A DNA stretch of 64,000 nt from Neisseriales bacterium. Lineage in GTDB: Bacteria; Pseudomonadota; Gammaproteobacteria; Burkholderiales; UBA11063. Positions 1 to 8,617 of the stretch are shown piece by piece. Numbering within the stretch: the first letter of the stretch is position 1; each line of letters starts with the position of its first letter. The DNA is taken from NCBI GenBank assembly GCA_008017155.1, contig SSGX01000015.1:1-64000 (forward strand). Direction: 5' to 3'. The notes below the pieces were generated by a model. It ran no database searches. It saw only the letters and a list, made by a program, of their open reading frames with translations, and was not told the DNA's origin. Made by a program: the position numbers and the translations under genes.

Positions 1-253
1 GTCCCGGGCAATCTACGTGTGCATAGTGACGGTTTTCTGTTTCATACTCAACGTGTGCTGTATTAATTGTAATACCACGTGCTTTTTCTTCTGGAGCGCT
101 ATCGATTTGATCGTAACCTTTAGCTTCACCACCGAATTTTTTTGACAGAATTGTCGTAATCGCTGCTGTCAATGTAGTTTTACCATGATCCACGTGACCA
201 ATCGTTCCTACGTTTACATGCGGTTTCGTACGTTCAAATTTTTCTTTAGCCAT
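1..253 (-). CDS. tuf: Elongation factor Tu, N-terminal part (cut by window edge)
   Basis: EF-Tu is the GTPase that delivers aminoacyl-tRNA to the ribosomal A site. Only the first 84 codons are present; the gene continues past position 1. The translation begins [20 protein letters not shown] and carries the P-loop GHVDHGKT at residues 19-26, the switch I stretch [13 protein letters not shown], and the start of the DCPG G3 motif at the cut. The start ATG is at 251-253. It is the last visible member of the rpsL-rpsG-fusA-tuf series and lies 167 bp after fusA. That gap holds a long palindrome and a short hairpin, so tuf may be partly uncoupled from fusA. Confidence 0.97.
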   Translation of the reverse strand, partial: MAKEKFERTKPHVNVGTIGHVDHGKTTLTAAITTILSKKFGGEAKGYDQIDSAPEEKARGITINTAHVEYETENRHYAHVDCPG

Positions 254-270
254 TTTTATTCCTTTAATAC

Positions 271-297
271 TGGATAGTCAAAGAATACAACTATCCA
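271..297 (-). other. Hairpin in the tuf 5' leader
   Basis: An 8-bp perfect inverted repeat (TGGATAGT / ACTATCCA) encloses 11 nt, about 20 nt before the tuf start codon. No U-run follows, so it does not look like a terminator. It could affect mRNA stability or translation of tuf. A GATAGT/ACTATC pair also occurs in the rpmI leader (60485-60526). Its role is unknown. Confidence 0.4.
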
Positions 298-330
298 CAG
301 CTTTTATTTATAAGATAAAATCACAAGAGT

Positions 331-411
331 ATGAAGTGAAAACTAGGCGCAAGGCGACGCCGTGTACATTAATAGTACACAAGGAGCCTTGCAACAACGT
401 TATCACTTCAT
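331..411. repeat. Nested palindromic element A (GTAC apex family)
   Basis: This 81-bp imperfect inverted repeat is centred at 371. The outer arm ATGAAGTGA (331-339) pairs with TCACTTCAT (403-411), a middle GCAAGGC (349-355) pairs with GCCTTGC (386-392), and the apex is GTGTAC (362-367) with GTACAC (375-380). It fills the fusA-tuf spacer. The core GCGACGCC(G/A)TGTAC and the flank AAGGAGC(C/T)TTG are shared with element B at 49449-49553, and the architecture is shared with element C at 34272-34414. It may be a REP- or MITE-like dispersed element or an mRNA-stabilising hairpin. Confidence 0.7.
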
Positions 412-420
412 AATCAAGAG

Positions 421-2514
421 TTATTTTTTGTTTACAACAGCATCAGCAATATGCTTAGGCGCTTCCGCATAATGTTTAAACTCCATTGAATACGTTGCAC
501 GACCTTGAGTCATTGAACGTAAGTCAGTAGAATAACCAAACATTTCTGCAAGAGGAACTTCGGCACGAACTTTTTTACCGCCACTATCATCGTCATCCAT
601 ACCCTGAATGATACCACGACGAGATGAAAGATCACCCATCACATCACCCATGTATTCTTCAGGAGTTTCAACTTCAACTGCCATCATTGGCTCAAGAAGT
701 ACTGGATTTGCTTTACGCATACCATCTTTAAATGCCATTGAACCAGCTAATTCAAATGCTAATTGTGATGAATCGACGTCATGGTAAGAACCATCAAATA
801 ACGCAACTTTCACATCAACTACAGGATAACCAGCAACCACACCTGATTTCATTGCACCTTGAATACCATAATCTACTGAAGGAATGAACTCACGTGGAAC
901 TGTACCACCTTTGATCTCATCAGCAAATGAGTAACCATTACCTTCACCAGCTGGCTCCATACGAATCCATACGTGACCGTACTGACCTTTACCACCAGAC
1001 TGCTTAACGTGTTTACCTTCAACTTCGATTGCATTACGGATAGTTTCACGATATGCAACTTGAGGTGCACCAACATTAGCTTCAACGCCAAATTCACGTT
1101 TCATACGATCAACAATAATCTCTAAGTGAAGCTCACCCATTCCAGAGATAATTGTTTGACCAGTTTCTTCATCACCTTTAACGCGGAATGAAGGATCTTC
1201 TTTAGCTAGACGGTTAAGCGCAACACCCATTTTCTCTTGATCGGCTTTAGTTTTTGGCTCAATCGCGATATGAATCACTGGCTCAGGGAACACCATACGC
1301 TCAAGCGTAATTTCATGTGCTGAATCACATAGAGTATCACCAGTTGTAACCTCTTTAAGTCCGATTGCCGCAGCGATATCACCCGCACGAACTTCTTCGA
1401 TCTCTTCACGGTTATTAGCATGCATCTGCACAATACGTCCAATACGTTCTTTTTTACCTTTAACTGGGTTATAAACTGAATCACCAGATTTAACTACACC
1501 AGAGTAAACGCGGAAGAATGTTAACTGACCAACAAATGGATCACTCATTAATTTGAATGCAAGAGCCGAGAATGGAGCATCATCAGATGACTCACGAGTT
1601 GACTCAGTACCATCTGGCAATTCACCTTTAATCGCAGCAACTTCTGTTGGTGAAGGCAAATAATCGATAACGGCATCAAGCATAGCCTGAACACCTTTAT
1701 TTTTAAATGCTGAACCACAGAACATCGGAATAATTTCGCAAGCAATTGTACGCTGACGAATAGCAGCCATAATTTCAGCTTCGGTTAATTCATTACCTTC
1801 AAGGTATTTATCCATTAACTCTTCACTAGCTTCAGCCGCAGCTTCAACCATTTTACCGCGCCATTCATTACAAACATCAACTAGATCAGCAGGAATATCA
1901 ACGTATTCAAACTTCATTCCTTGAGTAGAATCATCCCAAGCAATCGCTTTCATCTTAACCAGATCAATTACACCGGTAAAGTTTTCTTCAGCACCAATTG
2001 GCACTTGCATCGGAACTGGATTACCTTTAAGGCGGTTACGGATACCGTCAACCACTTTAAAGAAGTTAGCACCCTGACGATCCATTTTATTTACAAATGC
2101 AATCCGCGGTACTTTGTATTTATTAGCTTGACGCCATACAGTTTCAGACTGAGGCTGAACCCCACCCACTGCACAGTAAACCATACATGCACCATCAAGT
2201 ACACGCATAGAACGCTCAACCTCAATCGTGAAGTCAACGTGCCCTGGTGTATCAATGATATTTACGCGATGCTCAGGACGATTACCATCCATACCACGCC
2301 AGAAAGTTGTCGTAGCAGCAGAAGTAATGGTAATACCACGCTCTTGCTCCTGCTCCATCCAATCCATCGTCGCCGCACCATCATGTACCTCACCAATTTT
2401 GTGATTTACACCAGTGTAGAATAACACACGCTCAGTTGTAGTGGTTTTACCAGCATCAATATGCGCAGAGATACCAATATTACGGTATCTTTCAATCGGA
2501 GTTTTTCTTGCCAT
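421..2514 (-). CDS. fusA: Elongation factor G
   Basis: EF-G is the GTPase that drives ribosomal translocation and, with RRF, ribosome recycling. The protein is 697 aa, the usual bacterial length. It has the P-loop AHIDAGKTT (residues 17-25), the switch region around [11 protein letters not shown] (59-69), DTPGH (88-92) and NKMD for guanine recognition. The C-terminal EF-G domains IV and V follow, including the [16 protein letters not shown]-like stretch. It sits 18 bp after rpsG in the str-operon order. The palindromic element at 331-411 lies directly downstream. It looks intact. Confidence 0.98.
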   Translation of the reverse strand: MARKTPIERYRNIGISAHIDAGKTTTTERVLFYTGVNHKIGEVHDGAATMDWMEQEQERGITITSAATTTFWRGMDGNRPEHRVNIIDTPGHVDFTIEVERSMRVLDGACMVYCAVGGVQPQSETVWRQANKYKVPRIAFVNKMDRQGANFFKVVDGIRNRLKGNPVPMQVPIGAEENFTGVIDLVKMKAIAWDDSTQGMKFEYVDIPADLVDVCNEWRGKMVEAAAEASEELMDKYLEGNELTEAEIMAAIRQRTIACEIIPMFCGSAFKNKGVQAMLDAVIDYLPSPTEVAAIKGELPDGTESTRESSDDAPFSALAFKLMSDPFVGQLTFFRVYSGVVKSGDSVYNPVKGKKERIGRIVQMHANNREEIEEVRAGDIAAAIGLKEVTTGDTLCDSAHEITLERMVFPEPVIHIAIEPKTKADQEKMGVALNRLAKEDPSFRVKGDEETGQTIISGMGELHLEIIVDRMKREFGVEANVGAPQVAYRETIRNAIEVEGKHVKQSGGKGQYGHVWIRMEPAGEGNGYSFADEIKGGTVPREFIPSVDYGIQGAMKSGVVAGYPVVDVKVALFDGSYHDVDSSQLAFELAGSMAFKDGMRKANPVLLEPMMAVEVETPEEYMGDVMGDLSSRRGIIQGMDDDDSGGKKVRAEVPLAEMFGYSTDLRSMTQGRATYSMEFKHYAEAPKHIADAVVNKK

Positions 2515-2532
2515 CTTGTCTTAATCCCTATC

Positions 2533-3003
2533 TTAATAGCGGAAATGAGCAAAAGCTTTATTTGCTTCAGCCATTCTGTGTACTTCTTCACGGCGTTTCA
2601 TAGCAGCACCGCGACCTTCGATTGCTTCCATCATTTCATTTGCAAGACGGATGTCCATTGATTTTTCACCACGTTTACGAGCAGCATCACGCAACCAACG
2701 CATTGCCAAAGCAACCTGACGCTCAGGCGCAACTTCGATAGGAATCTGATAGTTAGCACCACCAACACGGCGTGATTTCAATTCAACAATCGGCTTAACC
2801 GCTTCAAGTGCCTGATTGAATACTTCAATACCTTCTTTTTTTGATTTGTTTGATACGATATCTAAAGCACCGTAAACAATTTTCTCAGCAACGGCTTTTT
2901 TACCACTTTCCATAATGATATTCATAAATTTTGACAAGGCATGGCTACCAAATTTAGGATCTGGCAATACTTGTCTTTTCTCGACTTCTCTACGTCTAGG
3001 CAT
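2533..3003 (-). CDS. rpsG: 30S ribosomal protein S7
   Basis: S7 nucleates assembly of the 30S head by binding the 3' major domain of 16S rRNA and contacts the E-site tRNA. The protein is 156 aa, standard for S7. It begins [20 protein letters not shown] and contains the conserved [15 protein letters not shown] and [14 protein letters not shown] segments. It lies between rpsL (29 bp upstream) and fusA (18 bp downstream), the conserved str-operon order, so co-transcription is very likely. In enterobacteria S7 represses its own operon translationally. No specific site could be assigned here. Confidence 0.98.
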   Translation of the reverse strand: MPRRREVEKRQVLPDPKFGSHALSKFMNIIMESGKKAVAEKIVYGALDIVSNKSKKEGIEVFNQALEAVKPIVELKSRRVGGANYQIPIEVAPERQVALAMRWLRDAARKRGEKSMDIRLANEMMEAIEGRGAAMKRREEVHRMAEANKAFAHFRY

Positions 3004-3032
3004 AATCTCTTTTCCTTAAAAAACCTGTTTTA

Positions 3033-3404
3033 TTATTTAGGGCGTTTAGCACCGTATTTAGAACGTGACTGTTTACGATCTTTAACACCAGCCAGATCAA
3101 GAGATCCGCGCACTGTATGGTAACGTACACCTGGTAAATCTTTCACACGACCACCACGGATAAGTACCACGCTATGCTCTTGCAGATTATGACCTTCACC
3201 ACCGATATAACTATTCACAGTGAAGCCATTAGTCAAGCGTACACGACATACTTTACGTAATGCAGAGTTAGGTTTTTTAGGAGTTGTAGTGTACACACGT
3301 ACACAAACACCACGACGTTGAGGACATTCAGCTAGCGCAGGAGATTTACTCTTGTAGCGAACGCTTACACGTGGCTTTCTTACTAATTGATTAATAGTAG
3401 GCAT
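3033..3404 (-). CDS. rpsL: 30S ribosomal protein S12
   Basis: S12 lines the decoding centre and controls translational accuracy. The start is set at 3404 because AAGGAAG lies just upstream and the product then begins [20 protein letters not shown], giving the usual 123 aa; an in-frame start further upstream would add an unconserved leader. Lys43 ([12 protein letters not shown]) and Lys88 ([17 protein letters not shown]), the positions where streptomycin-resistance changes usually occur, are both unchanged lysines. It is the first gene of the visible str operon. rpoC is not immediately upstream; the next DNA is a decayed insertion sequence. Confidence 0.97.
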   Translation of the reverse strand: MPTINQLVRKPRVSVRYKSKSPALAECPQRRGVCVRVYTTTPKKPNSALRKVCRVRLTNGFTVNSYIGGEGHNLQEHSVVLIRGGRVKDLPGVRYHTVRGSLDLAGVKDRKQSRSKYGAKRPK

Positions 3405-3517
3405 TATCTTCCTTCTTTTATTAAAAATACTGAAGCGTGGACCCCATGTCCAAGCCTCCAAGCATAAGCCGCATCAGATATATACAATATATTTGTTGAT
3501 TATAAATATGCTTTTAT

Positions 3518-3534
3518 TCAAAATATTATTTTGA
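3518..3534. promoter_or_regulatory. 17-bp palindrome just after the str promoter
   Basis: A perfect inverted repeat, TCAAAATA-T-TATTTTGA, lies about 10 bp downstream of the -10 box of the predicted rpsL promoter, at or next to the expected transcription start. It could be an operator or only an AT-rich coincidence. No regulator can be named. Confidence 0.3.
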
Positions 3535-3542
3535 GGCGCGTT

Positions 3543-3572
3543 ATTATACCATACAATCAAGATAAATCACAA
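3543..3572 (-). promoter_or_regulatory. Promoter of the rpsL-rpsG-fusA(-tuf) operon
   Basis: On the minus strand a -35 like TTGTGA (3567-3572) and a consensus -10 TATAAT (3543-3548) are separated by 18 bp. A TG one base before the -10 makes it an extended -10 promoter. The predicted start is near 3536, which leaves a leader of about 130 nt before rpsL. A strong promoter here fits a ribosomal protein operon separated from rpoBC. Confidence 0.6.
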
Positions 3573-3904
3573 AGCAAATTAACTCAAATAACTACATCAA
3601 GCTTACACCTGCATTATTCCCAGAAAATACGCCAATTTTCTGTAGCGTTATGCCACAAATACCACCCTATAAAACCACAGAGAAATACAGTTTTGCGCTC
3701 AATACATGCCTAGCTTTATTATTCAGCTTGCACAATAACCAGCTTAAATGCTAAACTTGAGCGTTACTGAACCCCACACAATCTTAAAAATTTACATACC
3801 TCAGAGCTAAATTTTATCCGAAAAGGATCTCCATTAATGCTGGATCAAGCACAAAAAAATGAATATCTGGAATCTTAAATACTGGGCTAATCTAGAAAGA
3901 TTAA

Positions 3905-4133
3905 TTAAGCTAATCACATAAATTTTATAATGCATTTTCCCGGAAATAGCCAGTTTTTAAAATCAGATAAATCGGTAGTTGCAATAAATTCCCTGAGATC
4001 CGTTTGTTGTGACCTCAACTTTTCCGTTCAAGTGCAGAGATCTAGATTTTATTGGTCTAAACTTAATTCTATATTCCATTAGTTTAGCTTGTACTTTCAA
4101 CGCAAAAAATTCCAAACATCTATATCTTGATGA
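3905..4133 (-). pseudogene. IS481-like transposase remnant (integrase-core C-terminal part, frameshifted)
   Basis: Reading the minus strand from 4133, one frame gives LEFFALKVQAKLMEYRIKF followed by RPIKSRSLHLNGKVE. The adjacent frame then continues RSQQTDLREFIATTDL and SDFKNWLFPGK. Joined across a frameshift near 4010-4017, this matches the rve/DDE-core tail of IS481-type transposases (pattern FRPIKPRSPHLNGKVERSQ-TDL-EF). There is no start, no N-terminal part and no clear terminal inverted repeats, so the element is dead. A further ~25-codon open stretch at 3818-3895 (DIHFFVLDPALMEILFG) may be another scrap. The remnant lies between rpsL and the lipoprotein operon and marks a rearrangement point. 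Confidence 0.7.
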
Positions 4134-4146
4134 TTACCTTGAAAAT

Positions 4147-4180
4147 AAAACACTCTCTTATAGGTCTAAGAGAGTGTTTT
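4147..4180 (-). terminator. Rho-independent terminator after the thaumatin-like lipoprotein gene
   Basis: A perfect 14-bp stem (AAAACACTCTCTTA / TAAGAGAGTGTTTT) with a 6-nt loop begins 16 bp after the stop codon and is followed on the minus strand by ATTTT. It ends the three-gene operon that starts at 9070. Confidence 0.85.
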
Positions 4181-4195
4181 AAGCTGGTACGTTAT

Positions 4196-7100
4196 CTAAT
4201 GGATTTCTTTACCTCCCGGACAAAGTTCAATTGTAATACCATCATCAGGAGTTGGGTTTGACGTATTAGTTTGATGTAATACAAAATTTGTGAAAGTCGA
4301 TGATTGGTCATCAAATTGATATGAGTAGCACGTTGGACAAGCTTGCTTGATCCATGTTACACCTGGTAAAACATGACTTATCCATGCTGGATTAGATGAT
4401 CCACATTGTTCAGCTGGTGCTGTAATACCTGCCCAATTTGTGCAACCTGCTGTATCAGCATTAGTGGTTCCTCCTCCATATCCAGTATTAGGTCCGCCTT
4501 GTGCCGGGTTATACAGTGCAGACATTGGCCAGTTAGAGCCAGAATATGTTACATTAAAAGGTAATGGAATATTACTATTACTACCAGATATAGCTGTCAA
4601 TGATGCTAAAGTTAAGTAGCCAATTCGTTTACCACATATTAAGGAATAAGAAACATTCTGACCAGGAACAAACGTCTGATTTAATGTCCACGGGCTGTAT
4701 CCACATACCTGACCAGTTGGGCATGTTGGGTTTTGTTGTGAACAATTTGATGTGGTGTCTGTTGAATTAGGTGGAATCACATAGTTAAATAAAATTGTAC
4801 TTTCTTGTGGCCACCCAGCAGCTACTGCATTAGACAAATCAGGCTCCCACGTTGCTGCAGGAAGAGCATACTGGGTACCAGATTGGGCTAGAATTCCACC
4901 TGGGATTCCATTCTGATATGCACTTTGATTATTTATTAATGGTTCATACGGAGTTGGCGTCATACTTGTAGGCTGCATCAATCCTTGAATATTTTGAACA
5001 TCACTACTTGTTGGTCCATTGCCTAACAATGTAACCTCATATCCTGTAAATGGATTGGTAGGAGATTTACCAAAAGGACAAGATTCATTTGCTGAACTAA
5101 CAACAGGATTTCCAGTACAGTCTCCATATATATAGTAACCTGACTCTATTCTACGATTAGTTAAAGTTCCATTCCACACACTCCCAACGTTATCCATACC
5201 TTGTCCCGCAGGTATTTCAAAGGTTAAATACTGCCCGGTTGATATTTTGTATGGATTGTTAGTATTGAACTTATTTACTGGTATTGGATTTGCCCATTGA
5301 CAAACGCCATTTAAAATACTCGAACCATTTGGACAATTTGACGAGTTTTGATTAGAAGCACCCGCAATTTCCGGATATGAATTATAAGAACAGGAATTAA
5401 TTACTTTAATTTTACGTACTACTGGTGATACATTTCTAACAGTAGCGGTAAATGTTGCAGGCAATATTGCCTCATCGCCACCTTGTGCAGATGCCTGAAA
5501 TGAGGCAGAAGATCCAATTACTTGTGCAGATGCAAACAATTGATTAACTACTTTCATATAGCAAACAGGGCTTTCACTACTCATAACACAGGAAGTAACG
5601 TTATAATAATAGGCAAAAGAAAATGCTGGATTAATGCCTGTACCTGGTAGTGTTACCGTAATTGGTGCAGAATCTCCATTTATTAGCCTTAGGGTAGCAA
5701 GTATCTGCCCTCTTGATTGATCAGTAGAAGCCGGTAACCCCATGCTTGGCTGATCAAATACTAACTGAGGTTGCAGGTTCTTATTTGTTATGGTTACTTG
5801 AGCAGTTGCACTGTAACCACTTACACCGGTACTAATTGTACTATTTCCAGCTGTAACACCACTAACAGTGATATCACAAGATTTTTGGTCTGTTGATAAT
5901 GTACAGGTATTTGGCGTTACTGTTACATTACTATTATTAGCCGCAATTGGAACAGTTAAATTGTTAACGTTAGAACTATTTTCTAGAAGCAACTTCATAG
6001 GATATGTGCTATTTGTTTTAACAGTTATATTTGAGGGAACAAAAGCCAAAGATCCTTTTATAATTACTGAAATAGGTACTACCGTTACCTGACTTGTTAC
6101 ACTACTATAACCGGATGCAGATGCAGTTATGGTACTTTGCCCTATGGCACGCCCAGTAATTTTGATTGTACATACGTTGTGTGGAAACTTGCTATCAAAA
6201 ATACATGTTGTTGGTGACACACTGATATTATTGTTACTACCCGCAATATTAACTGCTAAATTTTTAATTCCTTGTCCACCATCATAATATAGCTTTACCT
6301 CAGTCGAATCACCAAACACAACCGACTCTGTGCTACTAGCAAAAGCAAGATGACCTTTTACTTCTGCATTTGAGACATTAAATGTCATTCCAGCAGACTC
6401 ATACCCACTAGCAGAAGCTGTAACTGCATCTGTACCAACAGTTTTCCCTGTAACTAAAAATATACACTTTGGACGTAAACTGGATAGTATACATGCATTG
6501 GCTTGATTGAAAGATACATTAGAATTTTCTTCTGAAAGAGTTACCGTAAAAGGAGAAATTCCAGAACTTCCAACCAAACTAACAGTTGCTTCTTCCGTTT
6601 CCCCTGGCTTTAATATTTGACTTGATGCTGATATAACTATATTTCCAGGCTGAGACTCATTTGTTACATTTACGTTATTTGTTGCCTGTAAATTGTATTC
6701 GGTAGAAGTAGCCGTGATTTGAGCACTACCTAAACTAAGACCATTAATAGTTACTTCACAAAATTTTTCATTGCTATTAAAGGTACAAGATTTTTGTTCC
6801 GGTACTGCTATATCTGAATTAGAGCTGGCTAGATTAACTGTTAAATTATTAATGTTAGATCCAGAGAGAAGTTTTAGCATGACTTTAGTGTCTTGCCCAA
6901 GAGTGACAGATTCCACACTGGGTTCAAAAGTCAGCCCTGTTATTACATTACTTTGGACAACGTCCAAAGATGTACTTGCTGATACAGCTGTAGGGGAAAC
7001 TGCTAGAATTATTGCATTACCTATATTATTTCCTCGAACTCTTACTTCACATGAATTATTGAATCCACTTTCATCACTTAATGTGCAAACACTATTAACA

Positions 7101-7330
7101 ATAGTTGCTATGTCTGGATTAGATGATTGTATAGAGACATTAGTACTGTTTGTAGCAGTTGATTTAGTTAAAGTTAATTTTAGCTCGGTTATAGAATTTT
7201 GTGATACTTTATACTGAGAATCCTGGAAAGATAATATTCCATTCTTAATAGAACCATTTCCACTGCTGCCGCCACCACTACAGGATGTGATTGCAATAGC
7301 TGCTAGGCTGATACAAATAAACCTTTTCAT
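4196..7330 (-). CDS. Large surface lipoprotein: six Ig-like repeats plus thaumatin-like C-terminal domain
   Basis: This is a 1044-aa exported lipoprotein; its function is unknown. The signal peptide ends in the lipobox AITSC with Cys17 as lipidation site. Residues 28 to about 632 form six repeats of about 98 aa. Each has a pattern like NLTV-I---NSN--V-P--C with a close cysteine pair (82/94, 182/191, 280/289, 376/387, 476/485, 581/590), typical of bacterial Ig-like folds. From about 640 the sequence resembles thaumatin/PR-5 proteins: IKVINSCSYNSYPEIAG, GSVWNGTLTNRR (about 714-725), YGDCTGN, and the end CPTCYSYQFDDQSSTFT (998-1014) with IELCP (1033-1037). The domain is about 400 aa, longer than the usual 200-240 aa, so it has insertions. 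The start at 7330 follows AAGGAA. It is the last gene of the operon driven from 9167-9197. Confidence 0.8.
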   Translation of the reverse strand: MKRFICISLAAIAITSCSGGGSSGNGSIKNGILSFQDSQYKVSQNSITELKLTLTKSTATNSTNVSIQSSNPDIATIVNSVCTLSDESGFNNSCEVRVRGNNIGNAIILAVSPTAVSASTSLDVVQSNVITGLTFEPSVESVTLGQDTKVMLKLLSGSNINNLTVNLASSNSDIAVPEQKSCTFNSNEKFCEVTINGLSLGSAQITATSTEYNLQATNNVNVTNESQPGNIVISASSQILKPGETEEATVSLVGSSGISPFTVTLSEENSNVSFNQANACILSSLRPKCIFLVTGKTVGTDAVTASASGYESAGMTFNVSNAEVKGHLAFASSTESVVFGDSTEVKLYYDGGQGIKNLAVNIAGSNNNISVSPTTCIFDSKFPHNVCTIKITGRAIGQSTITASASGYSSVTSQVTVVPISVIIKGSLAFVPSNITVKTNSTYPMKLLLENSSNVNNLTVPIAANNSNVTVTPNTCTLSTDQKSCDITVSGVTAGNSTISTGVSGYSATAQVTITNKNLQPQLVFDQPSMGLPASTDQSRGQILATLRLINGDSAPITVTLPGTGINPAFSFAYYYNVTSCVMSSESPVCYMKVVNQLFASAQVIGSSASFQASAQGGDEAILPATFTATVRNVSPVVRKIKVINSCSYNSYPEIAGASNQNSSNCPNGSSILNGVCQWANPIPVNKFNTNNPYKISTGQYLTFEIPAGQGMDNVGSVWNGTLTNRRIESGYYIYGDCTGNPVVSSANESCPFGKSPTNPFTGYEVTLLGNGPTSSDVQNIQGLMQPTSMTPTPYEPLINNQSAYQNGIPGGILAQSGTQYALPAATWEPDLSNAVAAGWPQESTILFNYVIPPNSTDTTSNCSQQNPTCPTGQVCGYSPWTLNQTFVPGQNVSYSLICGKRIGYLTLASLTAISGSNSNIPLPFNVTYSGSNWPMSALYNPAQGGPNTGYGGGTTNADTAGCTNWAGITAPAEQCGSSNPAWISHVLPGVTWIKQACPTCYSYQFDDQSSTFTNFVLHQTNTSNPTPDDGITIELCPGGKEIH

Positions 7331-7390
7331 GATTGTTCCTTAAAATTAAAAATTAGTTAACATTAACAACTTACTACGTAACATTAGAGA

Positions 7391-8602
7391 TTAAATAAAT
7401 ATTTCATCTAACCAGTCATAAACAATACAATTTGCAAAACCTAAATTAGTAACTTGACAATGGGTATCAGCACCATCCTCGCTCGTGAATTTATATGAGT
7501 GCTGAAATTTTATATTTTCAACAAAATAATTAAATTGTCTTAAAGGTTCACCTCCTTCACCATCTCCAATTAAAGCCAGAACAGGACAATCTATTAATTC
7601 CAAGCTTTCACTTATATCAAACTCTTGTAAATAGTTTATTGTCTCACTCATTAAATTATGCCCAAAACGCAATAATAAGTTTGCAGTTTGTTCTTTAAGA
7701 CTGGGTGGCATGATTTCATCTGGTATGTAAGGAATATCATCATAACTAAAATCCTGAAAGTCATTGCCTTGATTATCAGCAAATCCAAGGATGTAGGAAC
7801 AGAGATTAATGATTGGTGAATTTGCAATTAATGCTTTTATTCTTGGTTCGTAGCAGGCGGTTCTGGATGCAAAATACCCACCAAAACTAATTCCCATCAA
7901 TGCTAATTTATCCAAATCTATCCATTTGTAGAATCTTTCAATTTCGTCCAGCAGTATTGCTACTGGTCTCTCGAAATCTGGTTCAAAGAATGTTCGTGTA
8001 TTAAATCGCACAGAATCCATTTGGCCTGGTCCTGCAAAGCAAATTACATTATATCCACGCTCAAGCGCAGCAATTCCATAGCTAATGAAAGACTCTTCGA
8101 GAGTTCCATCAAATCCGCTTACAATTAGGATGGTTTTTCTTTGAACCGCTTCTTTATCAGGAGAAACTATATAATAAGGTAATTGTTGATTTTTATAGGC
8201 TACAAAATTGGCTTGAAAATGATAGTTGGTTAACTTTAAATAATTAAGAAAACAATCTCTGGACTTTAATCCGTACTGTTTATGCTCCGGTTTATGTGAG
8301 TGAATAAAGTATTCAACTGATCGATAACTATTTGCTGCCTTAAGAAATTGTTCTCGACTGCTAACATAATGATGCTTATGTAATCTATTAACTGCATCTA
8401 AATCTTGTTTTCTTGCTAATTTTAAGAATTTATCGACCCACTCATTAGCATTCTCACACTCCATTCGTGAGACACAAGACAAAGTTTCGCCAATTGATGT
8501 GCCACCATAATTGGCAGAACCAAGCTGACGCAAAAGCTGAAAATCCATCTCTGCATCATCAAAGCCCTTTACTCTTGTTATACTTCTTGTAGTATCAGCC
8601 AT
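7391..8602 (-). CDS. Alpha/beta hydrolase (FrsA / dihydropseudooxynicotine-hydrolase-like)
   Basis: This predicted cytoplasmic serine hydrolase is 403 aa and has no signal peptide. The likely triad is Ser239 in GISFGGY, Asp347 in LIGDGEGG and His381 in DGADTHCQ. The fold core starts with KTILIVSGFDGTLEES near residue 156, and the first ~130 residues form a helical cap-like N-terminal domain, as in the 2,6-dihydropseudooxynicotine hydrolase and FrsA-like families. The substrate cannot be told from sequence. It lies 15 bp after the small lipoprotein gene and 60 bp before the thaumatin-like lipoprotein gene, so the three are probably one MerR-controlled transcript. GGGAG lies 5-6 nt before the start. 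Confidence 0.8.
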   Translation of the reverse strand: MADTTRSITRVKGFDDAEMDFQLLRQLGSANYGGTSIGETLSCVSRMECENANEWVDKFLKLARKQDLDAVNRLHKHHYVSSREQFLKAANSYRSVEYFIHSHKPEHKQYGLKSRDCFLNYLKLTNYHFQANFVAYKNQQLPYYIVSPDKEAVQRKTILIVSGFDGTLEESFISYGIAALERGYNVICFAGPGQMDSVRFNTRTFFEPDFERPVAILLDEIERFYKWIDLDKLALMGISFGGYFASRTACYEPRIKALIANSPIINLCSYILGFADNQGNDFQDFSYDDIPYIPDEIMPPSLKEQTANLLLRFGHNLMSETINYLQEFDISESLELIDCPVLALIGDGEGGEPLRQFNYFVENIKFQHSYKFTSEDGADTHCQVTNLGFANCIVYDWLDEIFI

Positions 8603-8617
8603 GTTTTGCTCCCAATA

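Noticed and set aside
331-411. Element A as an ordinary rho-independent terminator of fusA
   Set aside because: No T-run follows on the minus strand, and a terminator before tuf would be unusual; shared structure with two other loci fits a dispersed repeat better.
1921-2424. 167-codon plus-strand open frame inside fusA
   Set aside because: It lies antisense to the conserved EF-G GTPase domain, has no ribosome-binding site, and its composition is that of reversed fusA codons.
3531-3713. 60-codon plus-strand frame upstream of rpsL
   Set aside because: It overlaps the str promoter, lacks a ribosome-binding site and has no coding-like composition.
6771-7217. 148-codon plus-strand open frame inside the large lipoprotein gene
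   Set aside because: It is antisense to the Ig-repeat region; the repeat-like look comes from the repeats on the other strand. No start signal.
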